Assembly (NCBI RefSeq): GCF_002101775.1
Contig: NZ_LQPI01000059.1
Location: forward strand, 1 to 38,463
DNA: 38,463 nucleotides
Direction: 5' to 3'
Origin: Mycolicibacter nonchromogenicus
GTDB lineage: Bacteria; Actinomycetota; Actinomycetes; Mycobacteriales; Mycobacteriaceae
In this document: piece after piece, positions 31,040 to 38,463 of the stretch
Layout of the letters: each line of letters starts with the position of its first letter
Numbering within the stretch: position 1 is the first letter of the stretch
Notes under the pieces: generated by a model
The model's database searches: none
What the model was told of the DNA's origin: nothing
The model's input: only the letters and a program-made list of their open reading frames with translations
Made by a program: the position numbers and the translations under genes

Positions 31040-33244
31040 ATGACCACCGTCGACCTGCCCCTGCCGGGCACCCGTGGCACGAGCACAACGCACAACAGTC
31101 AGTGCTCGCTGTGCGAGGCGCACTGTGGCATCCAGATCACCGTGACCGACGGCAAGGTCAGTCGCATCCAGGGCAACCCGCAGGACGTGTTCTCGCACGG
31201 CTACATCTGCCCGAAGGCCACCGCGATGGGCGGACTGCACGAGGACCCCGACCGCCTGCGTACCCCGATGCGGCGAGTCGGCGACAGCTTCGAACCGGTG
31301 AGCTGGGACGAGGCCTTCACCGACATCGGGAACCGATTGCGCCGAATCCGCAAGGAACACGGCAAGCAGGCCGTGGGGATGTACCTCGGCAACCCTGCCG
31401 CGCACAGTTCCGCTGCGATCTACGGCCTGCTGCTGCGCGCGGCGCTGATGACGCCCAACTTCTTCTCCGCCTCGAGCATCGACCAGATGCCGCACGAGTA
31501 CGCGGCCTGGCGGGTGTTCGGCTCCAACGTCCTGATCCCGATCACCGACATCGACCGGACGCAGCGCCTGGTGATCCTGGGCGCCAATCCTGCGGTGTCC
31601 AACGGGTCCCTGTCGGTCATGCCCGGCGCCAAGCGACGCATCAAAGCGGTGCGCGATCGCGGCGGCACCGTCGTCGTGATCGACCCCCGCCGCACCGAGA
31701 CGGCCCGGCTCGCCGACACACATGTCGCGGTGCGCCCCGGCGGCGACCTCTACCTCCTGCTGGGCATGCTGCACGTCCTGATCAACGAAAACCTCTGCGA
31801 CACAGCGGCGATCGCGCGCCAGTCGGTGGGACTGCCGCAACTGCGCGACTTGGTGGCCGGCGCCAGCCCCGAAGCCGTCGCCGAACGCGCCGGCATCGAC
31901 GCCGACACCATCTACAGCCTGGCCCGCGACCATGCCGCGGCGGAGTCGGCAGCGCTGTACTGCCGGATCGGCATCTGCCATCAGGAGACCGGGACGCTGG
32001 TGAGCTGGCTGGTCATGGTCATCAACGCCGTCACCGGCAATCTGGACCGGCCGGGCGGCACCATGTTCTCCACACCGGTCATGGATGTGCCGCGCTCGGC
32101 GAAGTACATTCCGGCCGGCCACGGCGCGTGGACAGACCGGTCCGGGCGCTACCAGGCGTTCCGCGGTGAGCTTCCGGCCGTAGTCATGGCCGACGAGATT
32201 CTCACCGCCGGCGAGGGCCAGATCAAGGCAATGATCACCTGCGCCGGGAACCCGGTGTCCTCGATCCCCCAGAAGGGCCGCCTGGATCAGGCCATGGCCT
32301 CGCTGGATCTGTATGTGGCGATTGACATGTACGTCACCGAGACCAGCCGGCACGCGCATTACATCCTGCCGCCGGCGTCGCCGCTGGAGCGCGAAGAGGT
32401 CGGACTGCTGCTCACGGTCTTCAGTGTGCGCAACAACGTCCGCTACCACCATCGAACCTTCCAACCGCCGGCCGGCACCAAGGACGACTGGGAGATCCTG
32501 AGTCTGCTGATGCACGAGCTGCTTCCGACGCCGCTGCGCAAGATGGTCGCACCGGTGCGCAAGCGGCTCGTCGCGGCGGCCAATCCGCTGCGGTTGGCCG
32601 CCGTCACCCTGGCGACCGGCCCCTACGGCCGGCTGCGCAAGGGCCGCAAGGGCATCACCCTGCGACAACTGCGCAACAGTGCCGGTGGATTGGACCTCGG
32701 GCCGCTGCGCCCGCGGCTGCGTGAGGTCATCGCCACCCGCGACCGCAAGGTCCAGCTCGCGCCGGAGGAATTCCTCACCGCCGCCGCCGCACTGCTCGAC
32801 CGTCCCGCCCCCTCCGCAAGTGGCTACGACCTGCAGCTCATCGGACGCCGGCAGCTGCGCAGCAACAACTCCTGGCTGCACAACGTGCCGTCGATGACCA
32901 CCGGCTCCAACCAGTGCACGCTGCACATGCACCCCGACGACGCCAAGAGCCGCGGACTCGCCGAGGGCGACACCGTGCAGGTCACCTCCGACATCGGAAA
33001 GATCGAAGTCCCGCTGCACATCAGCGATGACATGCGGCCGGGCACCGTGTCGGTCCCCCATGGCTGGGGGCACCGCAACACGGGCTGGCGCCACGCGAAG
33101 GCCCTGCCCGGAGCCAACGTGAACGATCTGCACGATCCGGAGCGGGTGGACACCTTCACCGGGACCGCCGCCCTGAACAACACCTGGGTGTCGGTGGCCG
33201 CCACCTCGGCGGTTCCTGCCGAAGCCGGTCCGGTTCAGCGGTAA
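31040..33244 (+). CDS. Molybdopterin-bisMGD oxidoreductase (DMSO reductase family, Rv0197-like)
   Basis: This 734-aa protein is of the formate dehydrogenase/DMSO reductase superfamily. The N-terminal iron-sulfur site is CSLCEAHC followed by YICPKA (C-x2-C-x3-C-x27-C), a complete [4Fe-4S] ligand set. The Moco-binding core has GNPAAHSS, LILGANPAV, RGGTVVVIDPRRTETA and the C-terminal domain with GLAEGDTVQV and VPHGWGHRNTGW. The side chain that would bind Mo falls near ASSIDQMP, where no Cys or Sec is present, so Ser or Asp is likely. No Tat signal is visible, so it appears cytoplasmic. I choose the ATG at 31040 because GGAG lies 7 nt upstream; an ATG at 31028 is also in frame. The electron partner is not adjacent. 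Confidence 0.92.
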   Translation: MTTVDLPLPGTRGTSTTHNSQCSLCEAHCGIQITVTDGKVSRIQGNPQDVFSHGYICPKATAMGGLHEDPDRLRTPMRRVGDSFEPVSWDEAFTDIGNRLRRIRKEHGKQAVGMYLGNPAAHSSAAIYGLLLRAALMTPNFFSASSIDQMPHEYAAWRVFGSNVLIPITDIDRTQRLVILGANPAVSNGSLSVMPGAKRRIKAVRDRGGTVVVIDPRRTETARLADTHVAVRPGGDLYLLLGMLHVLINENLCDTAAIARQSVGLPQLRDLVAGASPEAVAERAGIDADTIYSLARDHAAAESAALYCRIGICHQETGTLVSWLVMVINAVTGNLDRPGGTMFSTPVMDVPRSAKYIPAGHGAWTDRSGRYQAFRGELPAVVMADEILTAGEGQIKAMITCAGNPVSSIPQKGRLDQAMASLDLYVAIDMYVTETSRHAHYILPPASPLEREEVGLLLTVFSVRNNVRYHHRTFQPPAGTKDDWEILSLLMHELLPTPLRKMVAPVRKRLVAAANPLRLAAVTLATGPYGRLRKGRKGITLRQLRNSAGGLDLGPLRPRLREVIATRDRKVQLAPEEFLTAAAALLDRPAPSASGYDLQLIGRRQLRSNNSWLHNVPSMTTGSNQCTLHMHPDDAKSRGLAEGDTVQVTSDIGKIEVPLHISDDMRPGTVSVPHGWGHRNTGWRHAKALPGANVNDLHDPERVDTFTGTAALNNTWVSVAATSAVPAEAGPVQR

Positions 33245-33250
33245 CGGTTT

Positions 33251-34210
33251 TCAGGTGCCGGGCGGCCCGTCTCCCTCGGGTGTCGCCATCACCATGTCGT
33301 CACCGTCATCCGCGGCCTCGGCGGCAGTCTGCGGTGCTGCGGCTTTGGCGCGGACTGCGACCAGACCCCCGCCGATGACCAGCGCCGTGCCCGCGTACAT
33401 CAGGAGTGTCGGCGGGTGGTGCCAGAACAGCCAGTCGATCAACGCGCTGAACACGATCACGGAGTAGATACAGGGGCCGACCTTCTCCGCCGGGGCGTAG
33501 CGGTAGCCCAAGACGATCAACGCCTGCGAGGACACCTGCGCGATTCCCAGTGCTGCCAACCACATCCACGCACCTGCTGGTAGCGGGCGCCAGTCCGCGA
33601 CCGCGAATGGAACCGCCATGACCGTGGAGAGCACGAAGTAGTAGAACAGCACCCGCGCCATCGGTTCGGTGGCGCGGAGCCAGCGCACCGTCATCATCGC
33701 GATCGCCAGGGACACCGCGCCGATGAGTGCCGACAGCTCCCCCAGACCGAAGCTCGCCGACTGAGGTTGCAGCACCAGCATCACCCCGATGAAGCCCAGG
33801 CCTGCGCCCGCCCACGTCAGTGCTGAAACCCGTTGCCGGGAAACCGCCCAGGCGATCAGCGGCATCCACAGCGGGGCGCTGTAGGTGATCAGGGTGGCGT
33901 TGGCCAGCGGGATGTGCGCGATGGCGAAGAACAGGCCGTACCAGCATGCGGTTCCGGCCGCCGAACGCAGCACGTGCAGGCCGAATCGTTCGGTTCGCAC
34001 GAACGCCCAGCCGCCCCGCACCGCGAGTGGGACCACCAGCAGCATGCCGACGAAGTTCTGCGACAGCAGGATCACGCCGGTCGAGGTGTATTGGTCCGAT
34101 ACCTTGGCCAGCGCCCCGACCAGGGCGATACAGAAGAAGGCGGCGGTGGTCAACGCCGCTCCCAGGACAAGGTTCTCGGGCCGATGGCCCGTCGTGGTGT
34201 CAGTCGTCAC
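33251..34210 (-). CDS. EamA/DMT-family transporter
   Basis: This 319-aa protein has ten transmembrane helices in two EamA repeats (FCIALVGALAKVS onward in the first half; LSALIGAVSLAIAMMTVRWL onward in the second), the pattern of drug/metabolite exporters. The last 35 residues are a charged, soluble tail ending in acidic residues. The substrate cannot be predicted. The start is the GTG at 34210 (VTTDTTTGHRPENL), which overlaps the stop of the SDR gene by 4 nt (GTGA), so the two are translationally coupled. It ends 6 nt from the convergent Mo oxidoreductase stop. Confidence 0.92.
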   Translation of the reverse strand: MTTDTTTGHRPENLVLGAALTTAAFFCIALVGALAKVSDQYTSTGVILLSQNFVGMLLVVPLAVRGGWAFVRTERFGLHVLRSAAGTACWYGLFFAIAHIPLANATLITYSAPLWMPLIAWAVSRQRVSALTWAGAGLGFIGVMLVLQPQSASFGLGELSALIGAVSLAIAMMTVRWLRATEPMARVLFYYFVLSTVMAVPFAVADWRPLPAGAWMWLAALGIAQVSSQALIVLGYRYAPAEKVGPCIYSVIVFSALIDWLFWHHPPTLLMYAGTALVIGGGLVAVRAKAAAPQTAAEAADDGDDMVMATPEGDGPPGT

Positions 34211-35097
34211 GGTTGCGCGCTCCCGAAGTTCGGCTGGGCGGTCCTCGCGTTCATCCGTTCGGTCTCGCGGTGCAGGATGCCGTTGAGAACGCGCGGGGAG
34301 ACCACGTCGACGGTGCGCAACGCGAGCGCCTTGCGGGGCGCGATGCGGATCGGCCGGGTCTTGCACGCCGTCACCATCCAGTCGGCGGCCTCATCGGCAC
34401 TGAGTGCGGCCAGGCCGTCATAGGCGCGGGTCGGCGCGATCATCGGGGTCGCCACCAAGGGGTAGTAGATCACCGTGGAGCGCACCCCGGACCCGGCCCA
34501 CTCGGTGTCGATGACACGGCTCACCGCGCTCAGCGCCGCCTTGGATGCGTTGTACACCGCGAACATCGGCGAGGACTCGGGCAGCGCGCGCCACGTCGAA
34601 ATGTTGATCACGTGCCCGTCGCCGCGCTCAATCATGCCGGGCGCCAGGCCGCGGATGAGTCGCAGCGGGGCGTAATAGTTCAGTGCCATCACCCGCTCCA
34701 CGTCGTGCCAGCGATCCAGCGACTCGATCAGTGGCCTGCGGATGGACCTCGCGGCGTTGTTGATCAGAATGTCGACGTGGGAAACCTGCTCGATCACCGC
34801 GTCGACCTGGCTCAGATCGGACAGATCGGCGTGGATCGCGGTGGCCTGCCCGCCCGCGGCGATGATCTGTGCCACAACGTCATCCACCAAGTCGCCGCGT
34901 CGTGCGACGGCGACCACGCCGGCTCCCTCAGCGGCCAGCTTGCGGGCGGCGATCGCGCCGATTCCCGATGACGCCCCGGTCAGCAGAATGCGTTTGCCAC
35001 GCAGATCGATCGGCGAGATTGCCGGCCATCGGGGCATCGGACGCATGCCCGTCAGCCGCATAGCCGTCTTGAGGCGGTCGAGAATCACGGGCGGCAC
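34207..35097 (-). CDS. Short-chain dehydrogenase/reductase, EamA operon
   Basis: This 296-aa SDR has a short N-terminal extension (about 30 residues) before the cofactor motif TGASSGIG. NNAAR follows the fourth strand; the catalytic Ser is in ISTWRALPESS and Tyr/Lys in YNASK. The VARRGD segment with Arg after strand 2 hints at NADP. The C-terminal part (VDVVSPRVLNGILHRETERMN) is typical of acyl-CoA/lipid-handling SDRs of mycobacteria. The GTG start at 35097 is the longest good start. Its stop overlaps the EamA gene start. A divergent DHDPR-like gene and a candidate operator lie upstream. The reaction is unknown; a lipid carbonyl or hydroxyl is likely. Confidence 0.9.
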   Translation of the reverse strand: MPPVILDRLKTAMRLTGMRPMPRWPAISPIDLRGKRILLTGASSGIGAIAARKLAAEGAGVVAVARRGDLVDDVVAQIIAAGGQATAIHADLSDLSQVDAVIEQVSHVDILINNAARSIRRPLIESLDRWHDVERVMALNYYAPLRLIRGLAPGMIERGDGHVINISTWRALPESSPMFAVYNASKAALSAVSRVIDTEWAGSGVRSTVIYYPLVATPMIAPTRAYDGLAALSADEAADWMVTACKTRPIRIAPRKALALRTVDVVSPRVLNGILHRETERMNARTAQPNFGSAQP

Positions 35098-35299
35098 TCC
35101 GGTCGGTTCGGTGGCGTCACACGGCTACCCGTGATCCGGAGACGTCGCTGTGTCCGGCGGCAGTACCGCAAAAGGTTAGACCACCCCGCTGGCGTTCGAT
35201 TCCCCGACACGCTCCGGCTCCTCGGCCCCGACTCCCCCATGCCCGCAGCAGTTCGCTGACGGTCACGTCGGGCAAACCGGCAAGACCACCAGTACTCAT

Positions 35300-35318
35300 T
35301 ACTGTCTGCCTTACAGTA
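35300..35318. promoter_or_regulatory. TACTGT-N7-ACAGTA inverted repeat, candidate TetR-type operator
   Basis: The arms TACTGT (35300-35305) and ACAGTA (35313-35318) are perfectly inverted around 7 nt. They lie in the 275-bp gap between the divergent SDR and DHDPR-like genes, 55-73 nt upstream of the latter. The 19-bp size fits a TetR-family dimer. No TetR gene is in the window. Confidence 0.5.
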
Positions 35319-35372
35319 TTGAGGGATATGTCTGCCCGGTAATACACTGACCGCACCTTTGAGAGGTAATGG

Positions 35373-36467
35373 ATGACTTCGTCGGCTGGTGCTCGGCGCC
35401 GAGTGGTTCATGTCGGCACCGGCATGACCGGCAGCGTGGCCCTGCGCGCCATCATCAACGACCCGGCGCTGCAGTTGGTCGGGGTCAAGGTGTCCTCACC
35501 GGACAAGGCCGGCCTCGACGCGGGCCAGCTGTGCGGGCACCCCGAGGTCGGTCTGGCGGCCACCGATGATGTCACGGCGGTTCTGGCGGCCAAACCGGAT
35601 TGCGTCGCCTACTGTGCGACGGCCGTGCGGCGAGAAGACGAGGCGATCGCCGACATCGTCGGCTATCTGGAGGCCGGCATCAATGTCGTGACCATCTCCG
35701 CGATCCCCATGGTCTATCCCCAAGCAGCCCCGGCGAATTGGCGCGAGCCAATCGAACGCGCCGCGCGCAAGGGCGGCGCCACCTTCTACGCGACCGGCTG
35801 TGAACCCGGCTTCGTCAGCCTGAACCTGCCGGTCGCGCTGCTGTCGGGTGCCGGAGTCATCGACTCCTACCGGATGGATGAGTACGCGCTCGACCTCGAC
35901 CTGGCCTACCCGATCTGGGAAGTCCTGCACGAATCGATGGGCTTCGGGAAACCGGACGGCCACGTTCCCGTCCGCATCGCGGTGGGCAAGGTGAACACCG
36001 ACTGGGAACCGGTGGTGCGCTACATCGCCGACACGCTGTCCGTGCCCGTCGACGAGGTAGCCCTGGACTGGGAGACCCTCCTGGCGCCCCACGACCTCGA
36101 CACCGCGCTGGGCGTCATCTCCGAGGGCACCATCTGCGCGCACCGCTGGCAGCTCGCCGCCATGCACGGTGATCGCGCGGTCGTGTCGGTGCAGTACTTC
36201 GCCACGGTGACCTCCACTCCATGGCCCGACACCTGGCCGCGTCCCACCCGACCCGGACACGGCGGCATGGTCTTCCGCATCGAGGGCACCCCCAACATGA
36301 CCCTCGATCTGCGTCTGGACCCGACACCGGGCGACCCCATCAACCCCGGGGTCGCCGCGACGGCCATGGCGGCGGTCAACGCGATACCCGCGGTCATCGA
36401 CGCGCCGCCAGGTGTCCTGGCGCCGCTGGCCGGGCCGGGGATCGTCACCCGTCAGACGCGTCGCTGA
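35373..36467 (+). CDS. Dihydrodipicolinate reductase-like NAD(P)-dependent oxidoreductase
   Basis: This 364-aa protein has a Rossmann fold: HVGTGMTGSVALRAI near the N-terminus is the dinucleotide motif, and LVGVKVSSPDKAG follows strand 2. The second half holds a long mixed domain (GCEPGFVSLNLPVAL; the DLDLAYPIWEVLHESMG block). This is the actinobacterial DHDPR-N-like family, distinct from lysine-pathway DapB (shorter, and with different motifs); M. tuberculosis has several. Reported relatives act on diverse carbonyl substrates, so the reaction is open. The ATG at 35373 follows GAGAGG with good spacing. The window-wide theme of oxidoreductases around acyl or sterol chemistry fits but proves nothing. 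Confidence 0.9.
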   Translation: MTSSAGARRRVVHVGTGMTGSVALRAIINDPALQLVGVKVSSPDKAGLDAGQLCGHPEVGLAATDDVTAVLAAKPDCVAYCATAVRREDEAIADIVGYLEAGINVVTISAIPMVYPQAAPANWREPIERAARKGGATFYATGCEPGFVSLNLPVALLSGAGVIDSYRMDEYALDLDLAYPIWEVLHESMGFGKPDGHVPVRIAVGKVNTDWEPVVRYIADTLSVPVDEVALDWETLLAPHDLDTALGVISEGTICAHRWQLAAMHGDRAVVSVQYFATVTSTPWPDTWPRPTRPGHGGMVFRIEGTPNMTLDLRLDPTPGDPINPGVAATAMAAVNAIPAVIDAPPGVLAPLAGPGIVTRQTRR

Positions 36468-36706
36468 TCTGGGGCATCTGACGGGGGCTGCGCCGCAACG
36501 CTTTTCTTGGAAATCGGCCAGCGGTAGCTGTCGGGGCGGGGTTCTGATTGAGGCTGCAAGGATTGGCCGTCAGCACTGCAACCCGCACCCGCCGGATAGG
36601 TGGTCCGTGTCAGCGTCCCGGACTTGTCACCCCTTGCCGTTACCGTCCGCGTCGTGAACGAGATTCCGACCATGCGGCCCAACACCGCCACATTCCGGAG
36701 ATGGGC

Positions 36707-37252
36707 ATGATCCCGGCGGCATACCCAGGTGAATCAAGCGGATCACGGGCGATGACGACGCTCACCCATGCGCTGCCGTGGGTGTTGGCTGTCGGCCTGG
36801 TGCTGCGGATCGCTTCGTGGTTCGACTGGTTGACGTCGCTAGACCTGGCCGCCGCCGTTGTGATGCTCACGTGCAGCGTTGCAACGCACTTTCACCAGCG
36901 GTCATCGCATCTATGCATGCGGTGCATGGACGAGGTCCCCGCCGACGCCCCGGTGCTGGCGCAACGCCGTAAGCCGCAGCTGTGGTTCTCGCATCAGCTG
37001 TCTAGCGGCGTCGGCATATGCGGCTTACTCGTCCCGGCCCTGGTGATCGCACTTATCGGTACCCACCTCGAGAGCCCGGAGATTCAGCACCTCGCCCGAA
37101 TCCCCATGGACTTCCTGCTCTTCGCGTCGCTGTACAGCACCTGGTTGCACCACCAGCTCCGGCCCTGGTGCCCCTACTGCCGCGATTGGGACGAGGACGG
37201 GAACCCGGAACCGTCGCCGGACCCGTGGGAATTCAAGACGAGAAGCGGGTAA
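36707..37252 (+). CDS. Small membrane protein with two CxxC motifs
   Basis: This 181-aa protein has transmembrane segments at about residues 24-60 (a helical hairpin) and 100-125, plus a fourth hydrophobic stretch (FLLFASLYSTW). Two Cys pairs, HLCMRCMDE and PWCPYCRDW, would make a four-Cys zinc or Fe site across the membrane boundary. The acidic tail DEDGNPEPSPDPWEF completes a pattern seen in phage- and plasmid-encoded actinobacterial proteins. I choose the ATG at 36707, which has GGAG at the ideal distance; ATG codons at 36701 and 36752 are alternatives. The 239 nt before it hold no convincing gene. Function unknown. Confidence 0.72.
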   Translation: MIPAAYPGESSGSRAMTTLTHALPWVLAVGLVLRIASWFDWLTSLDLAAAVVMLTCSVATHFHQRSSHLCMRCMDEVPADAPVLAQRRKPQLWFSHQLSSGVGICGLLVPALVIALIGTHLESPEIQHLARIPMDFLLFASLYSTWLHHQLRPWCPYCRDWDEDGNPEPSPDPWEFKTRSG

Positions 37253-37400
37253 TGGGGCGCGATGGGCCGACACCGATGCCAACGCCCGGCGGGCCGCTGG
37301 CACACGCCCCTTCAGTAACAGCCGAAGCTCGCGCTCGATGTTACGTACCGTAGGGAATGTCGGCGCCGCTGACTAAATCGGCACAACGCGGAGGTACGGG

Positions 37401-38023
37401 GTGGGCGCACAAGAGAAACGCCTTGGGCACCTCCTGCGCACTCTGGGCTACACGGAGGACGACAAACCCCCACGACCCAAACTCGCCACGATGCCAGCCG
37501 AAGCACAAGAACAGGTCATCGAGGTGTATCGCGCGCTCGGCGGTATCCACCCCGGTCCCCCACTCATAACGGGACCATGGGATTCAACCTACCTCGGCAA
37601 CCTGGTCGTAGAGCTGGACGAATCCGCACACTTCAACAGGTACCGCGCAACTACGCTGGAACCTGAATGGGCACAGCGTCTTCCATGGAAAATTGCCTAC
37701 ATCACGTACGCAGCCGAGTTCGAGGAAGCCTGCACAAAGGGCCGAACTCACGGCGGGATTGGACGAGTACTTCGACTGAGCGACAGTTCGGACCGCCAGG
37801 ACCGAATGGTGAACTTGATGGAGCCGGCTCGCCACGTTGGAAGCAGCGCGCGCTCTACGACGCCATGCGTGATATCACTGCGCTTCACGGCGGCGTTCGG
37901 CTGGTCAGGCTGTCTGTCTACGACAACGTTGGTGGCGTCACGCTCGGAGCCGCCCTCAATAGTGGGACACCGTCGGACGCGGATGCCCTTGCGGCGCTGA
38001 TCAACGAGCGGACACTCGGATAG
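37401..38023 (+). pseudogene. Frameshifted gene of unknown function
   Basis: The reading begins at GTG 37401 with a good GGAGG site (MGAQEKRLGHLLRTLGYTED) and stays protein-like to about residue 118 (WKIAYITYAAEFEEACTKG RTHGG). Family-like sequence then continues in the next forward frame (WTSTSTERQFGPPGPNGEL, then the RWKQRALYDAMRD block to LINERTLG at 38023). The switch falls near 37750-37757 in a G/C run, consistent with loss of one base. Unless this is a sequencing error, the product is truncated or fused to about 80 out-of-frame residues. The intact protein would be about 207 aa; no domain is recognised. An IS fragment lies 15 nt downstream, so decay by mobile-element activity is likely. 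Confidence 0.72.
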
Positions 38024-38037
38024 AGGGGCTACCGACG

Positions 38038-38391
38038 TGAAGCTCCCCGGGTTTCGTGCACACCGGTTTACTTGGCTGCGGTCAGCTGACCGGTGTGGTG
38101 GTGTGCATGGTAGTCGGCCTCGTACTCGACGGGCGGTTTCAGCCCGAGGCGGTGCATCAGCCGGCTGGTGTTGTACCAGTGCACCCAGTCGGCGGTGAGG
38201 TGCTCCACGTCGCGTACCGAGTGCAGTGGCCCGACCCGAAACGGCGAATCCGGTCGGATCGCCTCGGTCTTGTACAAACCAATCGTGGTCTCCGCCAACG
38301 CATTATCGTAGGCGTCGCCCACCGTGCCGATCGACGGTTTCATGCCGTTGAGCATGATCGTCTCTCCGCAGTGCACCGAGGTGTACTGCCT
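38038..38391 (-). mobile_element. IS3-family element fragment
   Basis: The right part of an IS3-family element is recognised from its transposase end and from TGAAGCTCCCCGGGTTTCGTG at 38038 onward, which resembles IS3 terminal repeats. It is cut at about 38391, where unrelated IS sequence begins, so only the last third of the element is left. Confidence 0.75.
38068..38391 (-). pseudogene. IS3-family transposase (orfB), C-terminal fragment
   Basis: About 107 codons of the DDE transposase C-terminus remain. Motifs are QYTSVHCGETIMLNG and PSIGTVGDAYDNALAETTIG, where the final catalytic Glu is in the ALAET block, then HWYNTSRLMHRLGLKPPVEYE and a C-terminal His-rich stretch. The N-terminal catalytic Asp residues and the helix-turn-helix are missing. 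The usual DRGSQYTS start of this block is replaced at codon level by foreign sequence (PVEPRQYTS), marking the point of disruption. Not functional on its own. Confidence 0.88.
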
Positions 38392-38463
38392 GGGTTCAAC
38401 TGGTCCTTGCAACACCGGGTTATTGGAGTGAGCGTAGCTGCTCTTCGAACACCTCGGCAGGTG
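38392..38463 (-). mobile_element. End of a second IS element (IS30-like), running off the edge
   Basis: From 38392 on, the minus strand ends a different transposase gene (PAEVFEEQLRSLQ) followed by GGTGTTGCAAGGACCAGTTGAA, which resembles the terminal repeats of actinobacterial IS30-family elements that overlap the transposase end. It directly abuts the IS3 fragment. The family is assigned from the short tail only. Confidence 0.6.
38396..38463 (-). pseudogene. C-terminal end of IS30-like transposase with early stop
   Basis: The visible frame reads PAEVFEEQLRSLQ and then TAA at 38420-38422. Beyond it the same frame continues PGVARTS to TGA at 38396-38398. In related elements a tail like LRSLQQAGVATT runs through this position, so the TAA is probably a CAA-to-TAA change that shortens the protein by eight residues. 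The rest of the gene lies outside the window. Confidence 0.55.

Noticed and set aside
30950..33133. A 727-codon open frame on the minus strand
   Set aside because: It is antisense to the Mo oxidoreductase, which carries a complete iron-sulfur motif in the other strand.
35117..35356. A 79-codon frame between the SDR and DHDPR-like genes
   Set aside because: It crosses the inverted-repeat operator, has no ribosome site and no family signature.
36452..36691. A minus-strand 79-codon frame before the Cys-rich membrane protein
   Set aside because: Composition and lack of a ribosome site argue against a gene.

Overview
The window is high-GC actinobacterial DNA from a mycobacterium. The strongest evidence is a type VII secretion ESX-5 locus (eccB5-eccC5-PE-esxM, all on the minus strand, running off the left edge). 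There are also a PE protein, two DUF732 secreted proteins, a mycobacterial Insig homologue, an MpaB-family oxygenase, many GTG starts and short 4-nt gene overlaps. ESX-5 is typical of slow-growing mycobacteria and the M. terrae group (Mycolicibacter), so I favour one of those. No species can be named from sequence alone, and no tRNA, rRNA or CRISPR array was seen.

Layout. 1-6702 is a compact ESX-5 module in which the PE gene follows eccC5 directly, with no cyp143, ferredoxin or PPE gene between as in M. tuberculosis. Its leader and spacer regions carry three strong hairpins and a pair of tandem palindromes. 6703-9111 holds a divergent b561-type membrane domain fused to a molybdopterin (sulfite-oxidase fold) domain, closed by a perfect hairpin. 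9195-15303 contains a small secreted Pro/Ala protein and then a tightly packed minus-strand operon. That operon encodes an SDR, a thiolase, an acyl-CoA dehydrogenase, a FadR-type GntR regulator and an unknown protein; it diverges from a second acyl-CoA dehydrogenase across a palindromic AT-rich operator. It looks like a self-regulated beta-oxidation-like pathway for an unknown acyl-CoA.

15630-25120 carries chromosomal housekeeping and envelope genes: an NlpC/P60-like protein with a Pro repeat tail, a SAM methyltransferase, an MvINS-like Insig protein, an Rv2119-like Fe-S nuclease, a divergent DUF732 pair, topoisomerase IB, an NAD-type malic enzyme, a secreted M15-like protein and a large unknown membrane protein. 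25124-29211 is a possible DNA-damage neighbourhood: a good mycobacterial LexA/SOS-box match lies in front of a small unknown gene, convergent with a Pif1-type helicase that ends in a degenerate exonuclease-like region and a BRCT domain.

29253-36467 is a set of redox and transport genes (TspO, MpaB-family oxygenase, Mo-bisMGD oxidoreductase, EamA exporter, SDR, DHDPR-like reductase). 36707-38463 is a decaying edge: a small Cys-rich membrane protein, a frameshifted gene, and an IS3-family transposase fragment interrupted by the end of a second (IS30-like) element that runs off the right edge.

The best candidates for something new are the SOS-box gene next to the helicase/pseudo-exonuclease/BRCT protein, the RNA and DNA structures around PE-esxM, and the unknown protein co-transcribed with the GntR regulator.
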